Assembly: GCF_010682065.1 (NCBI RefSeq)
Contig: NZ_JAAGWG010000006.1
Location: 1 to 64,000, forward strand
Reading direction: 5' to 3'
DNA from: Blastococcus saxobsidens
Lineage (GTDB): Bacteria; Actinomycetota; Actinomycetes; Mycobacteriales; Geodermatophilaceae
Length of the DNA stretch: 64,000 nucleotides
Shown here: positions 46,737 through 55,702 of the stretch, in pieces
How positions within the stretch are numbered: position 1 is the first letter of the stretch
How the letters are laid out: each line of letters opens with the position of its first letter
Position numbers and translations under genes: made by a program
The notes under the pieces: model-generated
The model's input: the letters and a program-made list of their open reading frames with translations, nothing else
What the model was told of the DNA's origin: nothing
The model's database searches: none

Positions 46737-48148
46737 CCGCCACCTCCGCCGCTTACGCGGCCTACATCGTCGCCGCCCTGCTCTTCATCCTGAGCCTCGC
46801 CGGGCTGTCGAAGCACGAGACCGCCAAGGCCGGGAACGCCTACGGCATCGCCGGCATGGCGATCGCCCTGGCGGCCACCGTCGCCGTGGCCACCGAGGAC
46901 ATCTCCATCGTCGGGCTCGTCCTGCTCGTGGTCGCCGTCGTGATCGGTGCGGCGATCGGCATCTGGCGGGCCCGCCAGGTCGAGATGACCGGCATGCCGG
47001 AGCTCATCGCCCTGCTGCACAGCTTCGTCGGCCTGGCCGCGGTGCTCGTGGGTTGGAACGGCTACCTGTCCGTCGAGGGGGTGGACCCCTCCGACGGCGG
47101 GCCGCTGCTGACCGGCGCGGAAGCGGGCATCCACTCCGGTGAGGTGGTGGTCGGCGTCTTCATCGGCGCGGTCACCTTCACCGGCTCGATCGTGGCCTTC
47201 CTGAAGCTGTCGGCCCGGATCAAGAGCAACCCGCTGATGCTGCCGGGCCACAACTGGCTGAACCTCGGCGCGCTGGTGCTCTTCGCCGTCCTCACCGTGG
47301 TGTTCGTGATCGAGCCGAACCTGCTGGTGCTGTCGGTGGTCACCGCGCTGGCGCTGGCGCTGGGCTGGCACCTGGTCGCCTCGATCGGCGGCGGGGACAT
47401 GCCGGTCGTCGTCTCGATGCTCAACAGCTACTCGGGCTGGGCCGCCGCCGCCTCGGGCTTCCTGCTGGGCAACGACCTGCTGATCATCACCGGCGCGCTG
47501 GTCGGCTCCTCGGGTGCCTACCTGTCCTACATCATGTGCAAGGCGATGAACCGGTCGTTCATCTCGGTCATCGCCGGCGGCTTCGGCAACGAGGGCAGCG
47601 CCGCGGCCTCCGACGTCGACTACGGCGAGCACACCGAGATCAGCGCCGAGGACACCGCCGAGCTGCTGCGGGATGCCGCGTCCGTGGTCATCACCCCCGG
47701 CTACGGCATGGCGGTGGCCCAGGCACAGGGCGCGGTGGCCGACCTGACCCGCAAGCTCACCGAGCGGGGGGTCGAGGTGCGCTTCGGCATCCACCCCGTC
47801 GCCGGCCGCCTGCCGGGCCACATGAACGTGCTGCTGGCCGAGGCCAAGGTGCCCTACGACGTCGTCCTGGAGATGGACGAGATCAACGACGACTTCGCCT
47901 CGACGTCGGTCGTGCTCGTCATCGGCGCCAACGACACGGTGAACCCGGCCGCGACCGAGGACCCGACCAGCCCGATCGCCGGCATGCCGGTGCTGACGGT
48001 GTGGGAGGCCGAGCGGGTGATCGTGTTCAAGCGGTCGATGAACACCGGGTACGCCGGCGTGCAGAACCCGCTGTTCTTCCGGGACAACAGCCGCATGCTC
48101 TTCGGGGACGCCCGTGAGCGCGTGGAGGACATCCTCCGCGCGCTCTGA
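46733..48148 (+). CDS. pntB: NAD(P)+ transhydrogenase beta subunit
   Basis: 471-residue beta chain: eight or nine membrane helices (about 5-265) forming most of the proton channel, followed by the NADP(H)-binding domain III. Domain III includes [13 protein letters not shown] near 313 and [20 protein letters not shown]. The final [17 protein letters not shown] segment is highly conserved. ATG 46733 overlaps the pntA stop (ATGA). An open frame extends far upstream in the same phase but is only a GC artefact. Supplies NADPH, useful for the many monooxygenases in this window. Confidence 0.94.
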   Translation: MTATSAAYAAYIVAALLFILSLAGLSKHETAKAGNAYGIAGMAIALAATVAVATEDISIVGLVLLVVAVVIGAAIGIWRARQVEMTGMPELIALLHSFVGLAAVLVGWNGYLSVEGVDPSDGGPLLTGAEAGIHSGEVVVGVFIGAVTFTGSIVAFLKLSARIKSNPLMLPGHNWLNLGALVLFAVLTVVFVIEPNLLVLSVVTALALALGWHLVASIGGGDMPVVVSMLNSYSGWAAAASGFLLGNDLLIITGALVGSSGAYLSYIMCKAMNRSFISVIAGGFGNEGSAAASDVDYGEHTEISAEDTAELLRDAASVVITPGYGMAVAQAQGAVADLTRKLTERGVEVRFGIHPVAGRLPGHMNVLLAEAKVPYDVVLEMDEINDDFASTSVVLVIGANDTVNPAATEDPTSPIAGMPVLTVWEAERVIVFKRSMNTGYAGVQNPLFFRDNSRMLFGDARERVEDILRAL

Positions 48149-48198
48149 CCGGGAAGGGGCGTTCGCCCCTGTTCCGGAACGCGGCGAGGGCCTACTCT

Positions 48199-49071
48199 GT
48201 GTACGTGCGCGTTCACGGAGCGGTTGCCGAAGTCCCGGTCGCGGGAGCGCACGACCACGTCTGCTGGGTCTACCGCGACGACACCGACCTCACCGCCGCC
48301 GCGATCGAGTTCCTCGCCGGTGGTCTGCTCCACGGCGAACGGCTGCTGTGCGTCGGCGACCGGGTGGTCGAGGGGCTGCGCCGCGGCCCCACCGCGCTCG
48401 GCGACATCGACGCGCTGATCGCCGACGGCCGCCTGCGGCTGCTCACCGTGGCCGACGCCTACGCCGCGACGGGCCCCTTCAGCGCGGAGAGCCAGCGCGC
48501 CTTCTACGACGACGCCACCCGGCGGGCAGTGGCCGACGGGTACACCGGCCTCCGGGTCTTCGCCGACGTGACCGCGCTGGCCGCCGACACCACGCTGCGG
48601 CCCGAACTCGTCCGCTGGGAGCACGTGGCCGACGAGTTCATCGCGCACGGCCCCGGCATGACCGCCATGTGCGCCTACCGCGAGGACCTGCCGGCCGCCG
48701 CGCTCGGCGACCTCGCCGGCGTGCACCCGCAGGTGCACGCGCCGACCGGCACCGCCCCGTTCCAGGTCTTCTTCGACGACCGGGGCCCCAGCCTCGTCGG
48801 CGACGTCGACACCGTGGGCGCCGAGCGGCTGGCCCGCATCCTCGCCGCCACTCCGGTCAGCGGCGGCGCCTGCGCCCTCGACCTGTCGGGGCTGGAGTTC
48901 GCCGACGTCGCCGCGTGCCGGGTGCTCGCCCGGTGGGCCCGCACGCTCGGCGAGCGCGGGGTCCGGCTGGAGCTCTGGAACGCCCCGCCGCTGCTCGAGC
49001 GCATGTGGCACGTGCTGGCGCTGGACGAGTGGGCGTCCGTCGCGTTCGACGCCGCCGATCGACCGGTGTGA
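48199..49071 (+). CDS. MEDS-STAS domain protein
   Basis: 290-residue regulator. Residues 15-175 resemble the MEDS sensory domain (DHVCWVYRDDTDLTAAAIEFLAGGL; LRVFADVTALA). Residues 195-285 resemble a STAS fold (CALDLSGLEFADVAACRVLARWA), although the usual phosphorylatable serine position is occupied by Val-Ala-Ala. GTG 48199 or GTG 48205 may start it. MEDS proteins often feed anti-sigma/anti-anti-sigma switches; the MEDS-HATPase at 20.2 kb is a possible partner. No sigma gene is adjacent. Confidence 0.78.
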   Translation: MYVRVHGAVAEVPVAGAHDHVCWVYRDDTDLTAAAIEFLAGGLLHGERLLCVGDRVVEGLRRGPTALGDIDALIADGRLRLLTVADAYAATGPFSAESQRAFYDDATRRAVADGYTGLRVFADVTALAADTTLRPELVRWEHVADEFIAHGPGMTAMCAYREDLPAAALGDLAGVHPQVHAPTGTAPFQVFFDDRGPSLVGDVDTVGAERLARILAATPVSGGACALDLSGLEFADVAACRVLARWARTLGERGVRLELWNAPPLLERMWHVLALDEWASVAFDAADRPV

Positions 49072-49237
49072 CCGGCGTCCGGGCGCGCCCGGTGGCGGCC
49101 CGGCATCCCGCACCGCACGGCGCCCTGACTGCCGGCGGTCCGGGAGCCGAGCTCCAGCGGTGGAGCACACGGCCGCTGGGTCACCCCCGGTCCCGCGCCG
49201 GGTTGCGTGCCCGGCCCCGGACGCGGACGGTGGCCAG

Positions 49238-49669
49238 GTGGATCCCTTCCGAGGTCTCGGCCTTCCCCGCATCCCGGGGTTCAGCGAGCTCATCACCCTG
49301 CTCCAGACCCAGACCGAGGCGCTGGCCCAGCTCCCCCGGACGCTGAGCGACCTCAACGGGACCGTCCGGCAGCTGACCGAGGCCACGACGAGCGCCCGCG
49401 ACACGATCGCGTCGGCCCAGCGGATCGCCGAGCGCCTCGAGTCCCTGGTCGAGGAGCTGGAGGAGCCGGTGCGGGCGCTCAAGCCGGGCCTGGAGCGGGT
49501 CGGCAAGGTGCTCGACGACCCGGCGGTGGACACCGTGCCGGAGACCCTGCGCCGGATCCACGACGACCTGATGCCGCTCATCTCCGGGCTGCGGCAGGCC
49601 CAGACCCGCGTGGGGTCGGTGACCGGCCTGCTGCGGCGGCGTCCCGCGGACGAGGACGACGGGTACTGA
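49238..49669 (+). CDS. hypothetical coiled-coil protein
   Basis: 143-residue protein, mostly amphipathic helix (about 15-130, LPRTLSDLNGTVRQLTEATT onward), likely a coiled coil or four-helix bundle reminiscent of phasin-like proteins. No signal peptide or catalytic motif. GTG 49238 was chosen since the region upstream in frame is low-complexity and lacks helices. The stop TGA lies inside the first unit of a 14-base triple repeat. Its convergent neighbour is another helical small protein. Function unknown. Confidence 0.65.
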   Translation: MDPFRGLGLPRIPGFSELITLLQTQTEALAQLPRTLSDLNGTVRQLTEATTSARDTIASAQRIAERLESLVEELEEPVRALKPGLERVGKVLDDPAVDTVPETLRRIHDDLMPLISGLRQAQTRVGSVTGLLRRRPADEDDGY

Positions 49670-49708
49670 GCGACGGCTACTGAGCGACGGCTACTGAGCG
49701 ACGGCTAC
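49664..49708. repeat. 14-base tandem repeat spanning two convergent stop codons
   Basis: TACTGAGCGACGGC occurs three times in a row (49664, 49678, 49692) plus a trailing TAC. The first unit contains the TGA of the plus gene and the last bases form the TAG of the minus gene. Probably replication slippage. Confidence 0.9.
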
Positions 49709-50112
49709 GGGGCCGACTGCTGGGCCGGCGGCTCCCCCTGGCCCGGCTCGCGACGGACGAAGTCACCGACCGCCTTCTCCAGCTGGGCCCAGGAGGCGCT
49801 CCACTCCTCCAGCGGGTCCAGGATCCGCTCGAAGACGGCGAGCTGCTGGTCGAAGGCGTCCAGCTGCGCCCGCATCGCGGCGATCGACTGCCGCTGCGCC
49901 CGGACCGTCTTCGCGACCGCTCCCACCTGCGCCGCGGACATGGCACCCGGCGGGCTCGGGAGGGCCGGCAGGTGCAGCTTCGACGGGACGGCACCGGCCA
50001 GGGAGCGGGCCCGATCGCTGAACCCCCGCAGCTGGCCGACGAACTCGTCGATCGACCGCCCGACGATCCCGCCCGACGGTGTGCTGCGGTCGGCGTCGCC
50101 CGCCTCGGTCAT
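49705..50112 (-). CDS. hypothetical helical protein
   Basis: 135-residue protein with a predicted helical centre (about 60-115, VGAVAKTVRAQRQSIAAMRA onward) and low-complexity ends. Reminiscent of the convergent coiled-coil protein at 49.2 kb, and the two may interact. ATG 50112. No recognised family. The TAG stop is contributed by the tandem repeat, so the C-terminus may vary between strains. Confidence 0.65.
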   Translation of the reverse strand: MTEAGDADRSTPSGGIVGRSIDEFVGQLRGFSDRARSLAGAVPSKLHLPALPSPPGAMSAAQVGAVAKTVRAQRQSIAAMRAQLDAFDQQLAVFERILDPLEEWSASWAQLEKAVGDFVRREPGQGEPPAQQSAP

Positions 50113-50186
50113 CGCTCCCCCTCCGGTCCGGTCACCGACCCGACCTTAGGCAGCCGGACACCCGGCCGGCGACCGCGACGTGCCGG

Positions 50187-50504
50187 TCAGACGGCGGTGG
50201 GACCGGCCTGCGCCGCGCTCCAGCTGACGACGAGGCCGTCGCGCTGGCCGAACCGCTGGAGGTGGTCACCGAGCACGTGCTGCACGCGGGCGAGCCCCTC
50301 GGGCGTCCCTGACTCGGCCACCAGGGTGAGCACCCCGTCCCCGACGACGATCGAGCCGGTGCCGTGCTCGAAGAACGCAGCGGTGGAGGTGCCGGCCTGG
50401 GAGGAGAACTCGACCTTGCGGCCGAGGTGCGACACCAGCTGCTTGGCGTAGCGGCCCGGGACGCCGGTGCGGACGGCGGCGGTGGCGCGCAGCGGTGCGG
50501 TCAT
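50187..50504 (-). CDS. DUF2218 family protein
   Basis: 105-residue small protein matching the DUF2218 pattern: RYAKQLVSHLGRKVEF near residues 18-33, then a strand-rich middle and the closing HVLGDHLQRFGQRDGLVVSW. Family members are often found near iron or siderophore genes, but their function is unknown and no such gene is here. ATG 50504 follows AGGAGGACCGATCCC. Probably monocistronic. Confidence 0.82.
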   Translation of the reverse strand: MTAPLRATAAVRTGVPGRYAKQLVSHLGRKVEFSSQAGTSTAAFFEHGTGSIVVGDGVLTLVAESGTPEGLARVQHVLGDHLQRFGQRDGLVVSWSAAQAGPTAV

Positions 50505-50691
50505 GGGATCGGTCCTCCTCCGTCGCCGACCTGGCGACTTAGGGTCACCTTACTCCGAGGTGGCGGGCGCGGCGGACCCCTGATTGGGCCTCCGACACGT
50601 CGCCGCGCCTGCCGGGCCCGCGCCGTCCGCCGGGCGAGACTGGTCCCACGGGCGGTCGTTCCTCGGGCCGCCGGAACTCCTGAGGACCTCC

Positions 50692-51891
50692 GTGCGCCCC
50701 ACTGCCGCCCAGCCCTTCGCCCTGCTCCCGGTCGCGCTGCTGTGCGCCGCGACGCTCGCCGGCTGCAGCTCCACGCCCACGCGGTCGGCCTCCAGCTCCG
50801 CGGACACCGCGACGAGCTCCGCCTCCCCGGCGACGGGCGGGTCCGAGGCCGGCGCCGGCGACCCCCGGGTGGACGCGGCACTGCAGCAGCTGGACGCGGA
50901 GGCACGGATCCGGCAGCTCTTCGTCGCCGGCGTCCCGCTGGAGGACCTCGGGCGCGGCGAGGCGATCGCGACCAGCGGCGTGGGCGGGATGTTCCTGCAC
51001 GGGCGCACGACCGCCCCGGTCGAGGAGCTGGCCGCCACGACCGGCGGGTGGCAGGAGGCCGCGGCCGGCCCGGGCCTGTGGGTCGCCGCCGACCAGGAGG
51101 GCGGCCTGGTGCAGACGCTGAAGGGCCCGGGCTTCGATGTGCTGCCGACCGCCGTGGAACAGGGCCGGCTCCCCGCCGACGGGCTCGCCGCGCTCGCCGA
51201 CGAGCTGGGCGCCGCCATGAGCGCCGCGGGCCTCAACGTCAACCTGGCGCCGGTCGCCGACGTGGTGCCCGCCGGGTCCGAGCCGGGCAACGAGCCGATC
51301 GGTGCGGTCGACCGGCAGTACGGGAGCACCGCCGCCGAGGTCGCCCGCGCCGCCGCCGCCGTCGCCGACGGCCTGGCCGCGCACGACGTGGTGCCGACGC
51401 TGAAGCACTTTCCCGGGCTGGGCCGGGTCCAGCAGAACACCGACACGAGCAGCGACGTCGTCGATCCGGCGACGGGCCGCGCCGACGAGCAGGTGACCGC
51501 CTTCGCCGACGCCCTGTCCCGCACGGCGGAGGACCCGTTCGTGATGATGTCCTCGGCGACCTATCCGCAGCTGGACCCGGCGAACCAGGCCGCCTTCTCG
51601 CAGCCGGTGGTCACCGGCCTGCTGCGCGAGGAGCTCGGGTTCGACGGCGTGGTCATCTCCGACGACCTCGCCAACGCCGAGGCCGTCGAGGGCATCCCAC
51701 CGGGCGAGCGGGCGATCCGCTTCCTGGCGGCTGGCGGCACGCTGGTGCTCAGCGTCGACGGCACGCTGGTGCCGGAGATGGTCGAGGCCGTCGCGGCGCG
51801 CAGCGAGCGGGACCCGGCGTTCGCCGCCGTCGTCGAGGACGCCGTCCGCACCGCCCTGACGGCCAAGGCCGAGGCCGGCCTCCTGGGCTGA
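50692..51891 (+). CDS. glycoside hydrolase family 3 lipoprotein (LpqI/NagZ-like)
   Basis: 399-residue lipoprotein. The signal peptide ends at the lipobox LAGC near residue 24 and is followed by a Ser/Thr linker. The GH3 barrel contains VAADQEGGLVQ near 125-135, LNVNLAPVADV, KHFPGLGRVQQNTD near 238-251 and the nucleophile Asp in VVISDDLAN near 322. This matches mycobacterial LpqI, a beta-N-acetylglucosaminidase that trims muropeptides outside the membrane. GTG 50692 follows GAGGACCTCC. Likely role is peptidoglycan recycling. Confidence 0.88.
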   Translation: MRPTAAQPFALLPVALLCAATLAGCSSTPTRSASSSADTATSSASPATGGSEAGAGDPRVDAALQQLDAEARIRQLFVAGVPLEDLGRGEAIATSGVGGMFLHGRTTAPVEELAATTGGWQEAAAGPGLWVAADQEGGLVQTLKGPGFDVLPTAVEQGRLPADGLAALADELGAAMSAAGLNVNLAPVADVVPAGSEPGNEPIGAVDRQYGSTAAEVARAAAAVADGLAAHDVVPTLKHFPGLGRVQQNTDTSSDVVDPATGRADEQVTAFADALSRTAEDPFVMMSSATYPQLDPANQAAFSQPVVTGLLREELGFDGVVISDDLANAEAVEGIPPGERAIRFLAAGGTLVLSVDGTLVPEMVEAVAARSERDPAFAAVVEDAVRTALTAKAEAGLLG

Positions 51892-51937
51892 CCGCCGGGC
51901 CGCCAGTGGCAGACACCACCTGGTCCCCGATGCCAGG

Positions 51938-52570
51938 ATGCCGCCCGTGGACACCTTCGCCGAGATCGCCGACGAGCGTCGTGGTCTCGCCGACCTCATG
52001 GCGGGACTGACGAGCGAGCAGCAGGCGGCGCAGAGCCTCTGCAGCGCCTGGCGCGTCCACGACGTGGTGGCGCACCTGGTGATGCCCCTGGAGGTGGGCA
52101 TGCCGAGGTTCGCCCTGGCGATGCTCCTCTGCCGCGGCAACTTCGACCGGGCGAACGTCCGGCTGACCCGCGAGCTGGCGCGTCGGCCGTTCGAGGAGCT
52201 CACCGAGCTGCTGCGCCGCAAGGCCGACTCGCGGTTCACCCCTCCCGGGCTGGGCCCCGAGGCGCCGCTCACCGACCTGCTCGTGCACGGCCTGGACATC
52301 CGCCGACCGCTGGGACTGACCCGCGAGGTCCCCGAGCAGCGGTTGCGCACGGCGCTGGCCTTCGTGGCCACTGCCGGCGGCGGTGGCCCGGTCGCCGAGG
52401 GCCGGCTGGACGGGTTGCGCTTCGAGGCGACCGACGTCGACTGGGCCCACGGCAGCGGTCCTTCCGTGCGCGGCGGCGCCGAGGACCTGCTGCTGGCGAT
52501 CACCGGCCGCTCGGTCGCACTCGACCAGCTCACCGGCGACGGCGTCCCGACGTTGCGGAGCCGGCCGTGA
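51938..52570 (+). CDS. maleylpyruvate isomerase/TIGR03083-type (DinB-like) protein
   Basis: 210-residue protein of the mycothiol-associated DinB-like four-helix group. The N-terminal EIADERRGLADLMAGLTSEQ and SAWRVHDVVAHLV, with a conserved His, match the maleylpyruvate isomerase N-domain pattern. A later DLLVHGLDIRRPLGL adds another His. These proteins are often metal-binding mycothiol transferases, most uncharacterised. ATG 51938 or GTG 51947 could start it. Ends at a strong bidirectional hairpin. Confidence 0.78.
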   Translation: MPPVDTFAEIADERRGLADLMAGLTSEQQAAQSLCSAWRVHDVVAHLVMPLEVGMPRFALAMLLCRGNFDRANVRLTRELARRPFEELTELLRRKADSRFTPPGLGPEAPLTDLLVHGLDIRRPLGLTREVPEQRLRTALAFVATAGGGGPVAEGRLDGLRFEATDVDWAHGSGPSVRGGAEDLLLAITGRSVALDQLTGDGVPTLRSRP

Positions 52571-52613
52571 CATGAGCGAGGCCCCACCCGGATCGGGTGG
52601 GGCCTCACTCATG
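52571..52613. terminator. bidirectional hairpin
   Basis: GAGGCCCCACCCG (52578-52590) pairs perfectly with CGGGTGGGGCCTC (52594-52606); after one mismatch CATGAG/CTCATG extends it by six more pairs. It lies between convergent genes. Confidence 0.85.
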
Positions 52614-52652
52614 TTCCGGTGCTGTCGACCGGGCCTTCACCCGGTCGACCGC

Positions 52653-53468
52653 CTAGTACCAGCCCTTGGCCTGCGAGTGGCTCCAGGCGCCACAGGGTGA
52701 GCCGAAGCGGTTCTCGATGTAGATCAGCCCGGCGTCGATCTGCCGGTAGCCGTCCGACGTCTTGGCGATGCCGGTGCCGGCCCAGGTCGAGTCCAGGAAC
52801 TGCGGGATGCCGTAGGCAGTGCTGGTCGGGTTCTGCGCGTTGGGGTTCCAGCCGCTCTCCTTGCCCCAGAGACGCTCGAGGCAGCCGAACTCGCTCGCGC
52901 TGCCGACCTTGCTCATCGCGTACTCCTTGTAGGAGCCGGCCGGCGCGGCGGGCGCGCTCGAGCCGCGGCCCGGGCGGGCGGCGGCGGCCTGCGCCTCGGC
53001 GGTGCGCCGGGCCTCCTCCTCGGCGACGACGCGGGCGGCCTCCTCGGCGGCGCGGCGGGCCTCCTCCTCGGCGGCGATGCGGGCGGCCTCCTCGGCGGCG
53101 CGGCGGTCCAGCTCGGCCTGGTCGGCGGCGGCCTGGGCCTGCGCGGCCGCGTCCTGCTCGGCCTGGCGCTCGCTGCGGCTCGCCGCCAGCTCACCGAGGG
53201 AGTCGACCGCGGTGGCGGCGCTCTCGGCGACCGGCGGCTGCTCCGCGGTGAGGCCCAGCTGCTCGGCGACGCTGACCGACTCCAGCTGCGGCTCGGCCTG
53301 CGCGGCCGGCTCGTTCACGGTGAGGACGTTGACCATCAGGCCGCCCGCGGCGGCCACCGCCAGCAGCAGGGCCGGACGCCGGGCGGGCCCACCGGCGCGG
53401 CGGCCGGTGCCCGGGCGTGCGGTGCCCGGCCGTGCGGAGCGGGTCAGCGAGGGAAGGCGAAGGTTCAT
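52653..53468 (-). CDS. secreted transglycosylase SLT-domain protein
   Basis: 271-residue exported cell-wall hydrolase. A Sec-type signal (about 25-58: ALLLAVAAAGGLMVNV) precedes an Ala/Glu/Arg-rich coiled region with repeated EEAARIAAEEEARRAAEEAA-type heptads (about 95-170). A C-terminal SLT/lysozyme-like domain contains the catalytic Glu in LWGKESGWNP and YGIPQFLDSTW. It should cleave glycan strands of peptidoglycan. ATG 53468. Its leader carries a c-di-AMP riboswitch, linking expression to the second messenger of osmotic and cell-wall status, as reported for actinobacterial rpf and related genes. Confidence 0.88.
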   Translation of the reverse strand: MNLRLPSLTRSARPGTARPGTGRRAGGPARRPALLLAVAAAGGLMVNVLTVNEPAAQAEPQLESVSVAEQLGLTAEQPPVAESAATAVDSLGELAASRSERQAEQDAAAQAQAAADQAELDRRAAEEAARIAAEEEARRAAEEAARVVAEEEARRTAEAQAAAARPGRGSSAPAAPAGSYKEYAMSKVGSASEFGCLERLWGKESGWNPNAQNPTSTAYGIPQFLDSTWAGTGIAKTSDGYRQIDAGLIYIENRFGSPCGAWSHSQAKGWY

Positions 53469-53679
53469 GGAAGGGAACTGCTCCAGATGCAGGGCACAGC
53501 GGTCCGACGGCGTTCGACGCGGCGGACTGCTGCGAAGTGGTCGAGTGGCAGCGGGTGTCGGGCGAGGGCCCGGGCACTCAGCGCGGGGAAGGCGCGCGCG
53601 AGGCTCCGTACCGGCTGTCGTTCGGTGCAAGGTGGGCCCGCAGGCTCGCCATGCGGCGGCGCTCCGTTTCTCCTGTCTC

Positions 53680-53835
53680 GCCGCCTACCGGGTTAGCTGA
53701 CGGGTTCGGGCCGGAGAAGTGTGGCCCTACTCGCACCGGGTCGTGCCCGGTGCGCGATTCACCCCAGTACTGCGGTGGGTCCCCGGTTCGCCGGAAGCCC
53801 GAGGGCTGCAGCGATTCGGCGGCGCCCGGCGGACC
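53680..53835 (-). ncRNA. c-di-AMP riboswitch (ydaO/yuaA type)
   Basis: Read on the minus strand, the leader shows the conserved ydaO order: GCCGAATCG, GAACCGGGGACCCAC, GGGGTGAATC, a CACCGGGC/GCCCGGTG-type variable stem, GTAGGGCC, then the diagnostic CCGAACCCGTCAGCTAACC followed by GGTAGGCGG. These blocks bind two c-di-AMP molecules in known members. It lies about 210 bases upstream of the transglycosylase ATG. In the family, c-di-AMP generally switches the gene off, by termination or another mechanism; I see no classical T-tract terminator here. Confidence 0.88.
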
Positions 53836-53873
53836 TCCCCGGCCGGGGAGAGAACGACCTGCCGGACCCGGCC

Positions 53874-53903
53874 ACCGTAGCCGTCGTTACCGAGCCGTGA
53901 CAA
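53874..53903 (-). promoter_or_regulatory. promoter of the transglycosylase leader
   Basis: Minus strand: -35 TTGTCA (53903-53898), 18-base spacer, -10 TACGGT (53879-53874). Transcription would begin near 53867, just before the riboswitch. Confidence 0.5.
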
Positions 53904-54084
53904 TGCCTGCGGCGGATGTGTGGGCTGCCTCATCGGGCCCCCGGTCCGCCGCGGGCCCGCCGGCCATGACGTTTCGCTGACAAGCCCGCCGCTCCCGGGT
54001 CGGATGGCGGCCGGCCGGGCAGGGTCGGTGCGGAGCAGCCGGCATCCCCGCCGGCGGGAGCTCCACACCTCGGACGGAGAACCC

Positions 54085-54978
54085 GTGAAGCGCTGGATCG
54101 CCCGGATCGCCGCCGCCCTCGGCACGGCGCTGGTGCTGCTGCTCGTCTACGGCGTGGCGATCGAGCCGCGGTTCGTCCTGAACGAGGAGCGCCAGCAGGT
54201 CCCGCTGCCCGGGCTGGGCCAGGAACTGGCCGGCACCGCGGTCGCGGTGGTCTCGGACATGCAGATCGGCATGTGGTGGTCCAACGAGGGCATGGTCGAG
54301 CGCGCCGTCGAGACCATCGTCGAGGCCGACCCGGACGTCGCCCTGCTGGCCGGCGACTTCGTCTACAGCACCGACCCTGACGTCGGCACCCAGGTCGACC
54401 GGGTGGTGGAGCTGATCACCCCGCTGGTCGAGGCCGACATCCCGACCTTCGCCGTCCTGGGCAACCACGACTACGCCGTCTCGGCGGAGGACGAGCTGAC
54501 CACCGCGCTCGAGGACGCCGGCGTGCCGGTGCTGGCCAACGAGGCGGTGCCCGTGCCGTCGACCGGCTCCGGCCCGGAGGCCGGCCGGCTGCACGTCGTG
54601 GGCCTCGGACCAGCGGTCCCGGACCGGGTGGACGTCGACGCCGCGTTCGACGGCGTGCCCGACGACGCGCCCCGCGTGGTCGTGATGCACAACCCGACCA
54701 CCTTCGACCGGCTGCCGGCCGGCACCGCTCCCCTGGCGGTGGCCGGGCACACCCACTGCGGGCAGGTGGCGCTGCCCGGCGCTCCACGGTGGTCCTACAT
54801 GGGCCTCACCGAGGAGGAGGCGATCGTCGCCGACGGCTGGGCGCCGGACGCTTACGGCGCCGAGGGCAACCGCATGTTCGTCACCTGCGGCATCGGGTTC
54901 AGCCTGGCCCCCGTCCGGATCAACGCCCCACCGCAGGTGGTGTTCTTCGAGCTCGTCCCCGGCGAGGTGGACGGCTGA
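54085..54978 (+). CDS. metallophosphoesterase, membrane-anchored
   Basis: 297-residue calcineurin-like phosphoesterase with one N-terminal membrane helix (about 5-27). Metal-site blocks are GDFVY, GNHDY, MHNP and GHTHCGQ. The first block, normally D-x-H, reads SDMQIG, so the motif I His is replaced by Gln. The active site faces outside the membrane if the helix is an anchor. GTG 54085 has CGGAGAACCC upstream. Substrate unknown; related YkuE-type proteins act on lipids or nucleotides. Divergent from the riboswitch-controlled transglycosylase. Confidence 0.83.
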   Translation: MKRWIARIAAALGTALVLLLVYGVAIEPRFVLNEERQQVPLPGLGQELAGTAVAVVSDMQIGMWWSNEGMVERAVETIVEADPDVALLAGDFVYSTDPDVGTQVDRVVELITPLVEADIPTFAVLGNHDYAVSAEDELTTALEDAGVPVLANEAVPVPSTGSGPEAGRLHVVGLGPAVPDRVDVDAAFDGVPDDAPRVVVMHNPTTFDRLPAGTAPLAVAGHTHCGQVALPGAPRWSYMGLTEEEAIVADGWAPDAYGAEGNRMFVTCGIGFSLAPVRINAPPQVVFFELVPGEVDG

Positions 54979-55009
54979 CCCGCCCGGCCGCGTACGACCG
55001 CCGGTGGGG

Positions 55010-55675
55010 TCAGGGCAGCCGCCAGACCGTGGTCCGGCGGATGTCGGGCCCTTCGGTGTCGGGGACGTCGTAGACGGCCAGCGCGGTCAACCGGTCCTCC
55101 GGCAGGTAGATGCGGCCCGGGTCGCCGATGAGCACCTCGGTGCCGCGGGCACGTGCGCGCTCCAGGAACGGCAGCACCCGTCCGGTCATCTCCCGGTCGT
55201 AGCAGACGTCGCCGGCCACGATCACGGCCACGTCCGGCGGCTCGCCGCCCAGCACGTCCCCGACCGGCGTGATGCCGGCGACGCCGTTGCGCTCGGCGTT
55301 CACGGTGATCGCGGTCAGCGCGAACGGGTCCACGTCGCTGGCCAGCACCGAGGTGGCGCCGGCACGCACCGCCGCGACGGCCACCAGCCCGCTGCCCGCG
55401 CCGAGGTCCAGCACCGACCGCCCCGCCACCAGCCCGGGGTGGTCCAGGAGGTAGCGCGCCAGCGCCTGGCCGCCGGGCCAGGCCGCGGCCCAGAACGGCG
55501 GATCGGTGGAGGTGCGACCCTGCTCGGTCTCCATCGCCTCCCACAGGGCGACGACGTCGGCGGCGACGAGCAGCTCCACCTCGGGGACCAGCTCCGGGCG
55601 GACCGGGCGGGTGTGGGCGCGCACGAACTCGGGCGGCACGGGGCTCTCGGCGGGCACCCGGGCAGTCAACCGCAC
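55010..55675 (-). CDS. class I SAM methyltransferase (lysine methyltransferase-like)
   Basis: 221-residue SAM-dependent methyltransferase. The layout WEAMETEQGRTSTDPPFWAAAW, then VLDLGAGSGLVAVAA near residues 90-104 and ASDVDPFA, is that of the METTL/ETFB-lysine or nicotinamide methyltransferase-like group. DVCYD near 153 sits at the post-strand-4 catalytic position. The GTG start at 55675 has no strong ribosome site. It is 27 bases downstream of the tandem GNAT gene, same direction. Protein or small-molecule target is unknown. Confidence 0.8.
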   Translation of the reverse strand: MRLTARVPAESPVPPEFVRAHTRPVRPELVPEVELLVAADVVALWEAMETEQGRTSTDPPFWAAAWPGGQALARYLLDHPGLVAGRSVLDLGAGSGLVAVAAVRAGATSVLASDVDPFALTAITVNAERNGVAGITPVGDVLGGEPPDVAVIVAGDVCYDREMTGRVLPFLERARARGTEVLIGDPGRIYLPEDRLTALAVYDVPDTEGPDIRRTTVWRLP

Positions 55676-55702
55676 GGTCGGCGCGGGTGCGCGAGCCCAG
55701 GG

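Larger units (their letters stand above)
53469..54084. other. 616-base intergenic region with riboswitch leader
   Basis: Divergent gap between the transglycosylase and metallophosphoesterase genes. It contains the transglycosylase promoter and roughly 400-base leader with the c-di-AMP riboswitch (53680-53835). It also has a possible 24-codon leader frame starting at 53652 (minus) and, at the other end, the CGGAGAACCC ribosome site of the phosphoesterase. Nothing else is evident. Confidence 0.7.

Noticed and set aside
49664..49708. CRISPR-like array
   Set aside because: Units are directly adjacent with no spacers; it is a plain tandem repeat.
53600..53652. 24-codon frame after the riboswitch as a real gene
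   Set aside because: No conserved features or GC3 pattern; listed only as a possible leader frame.
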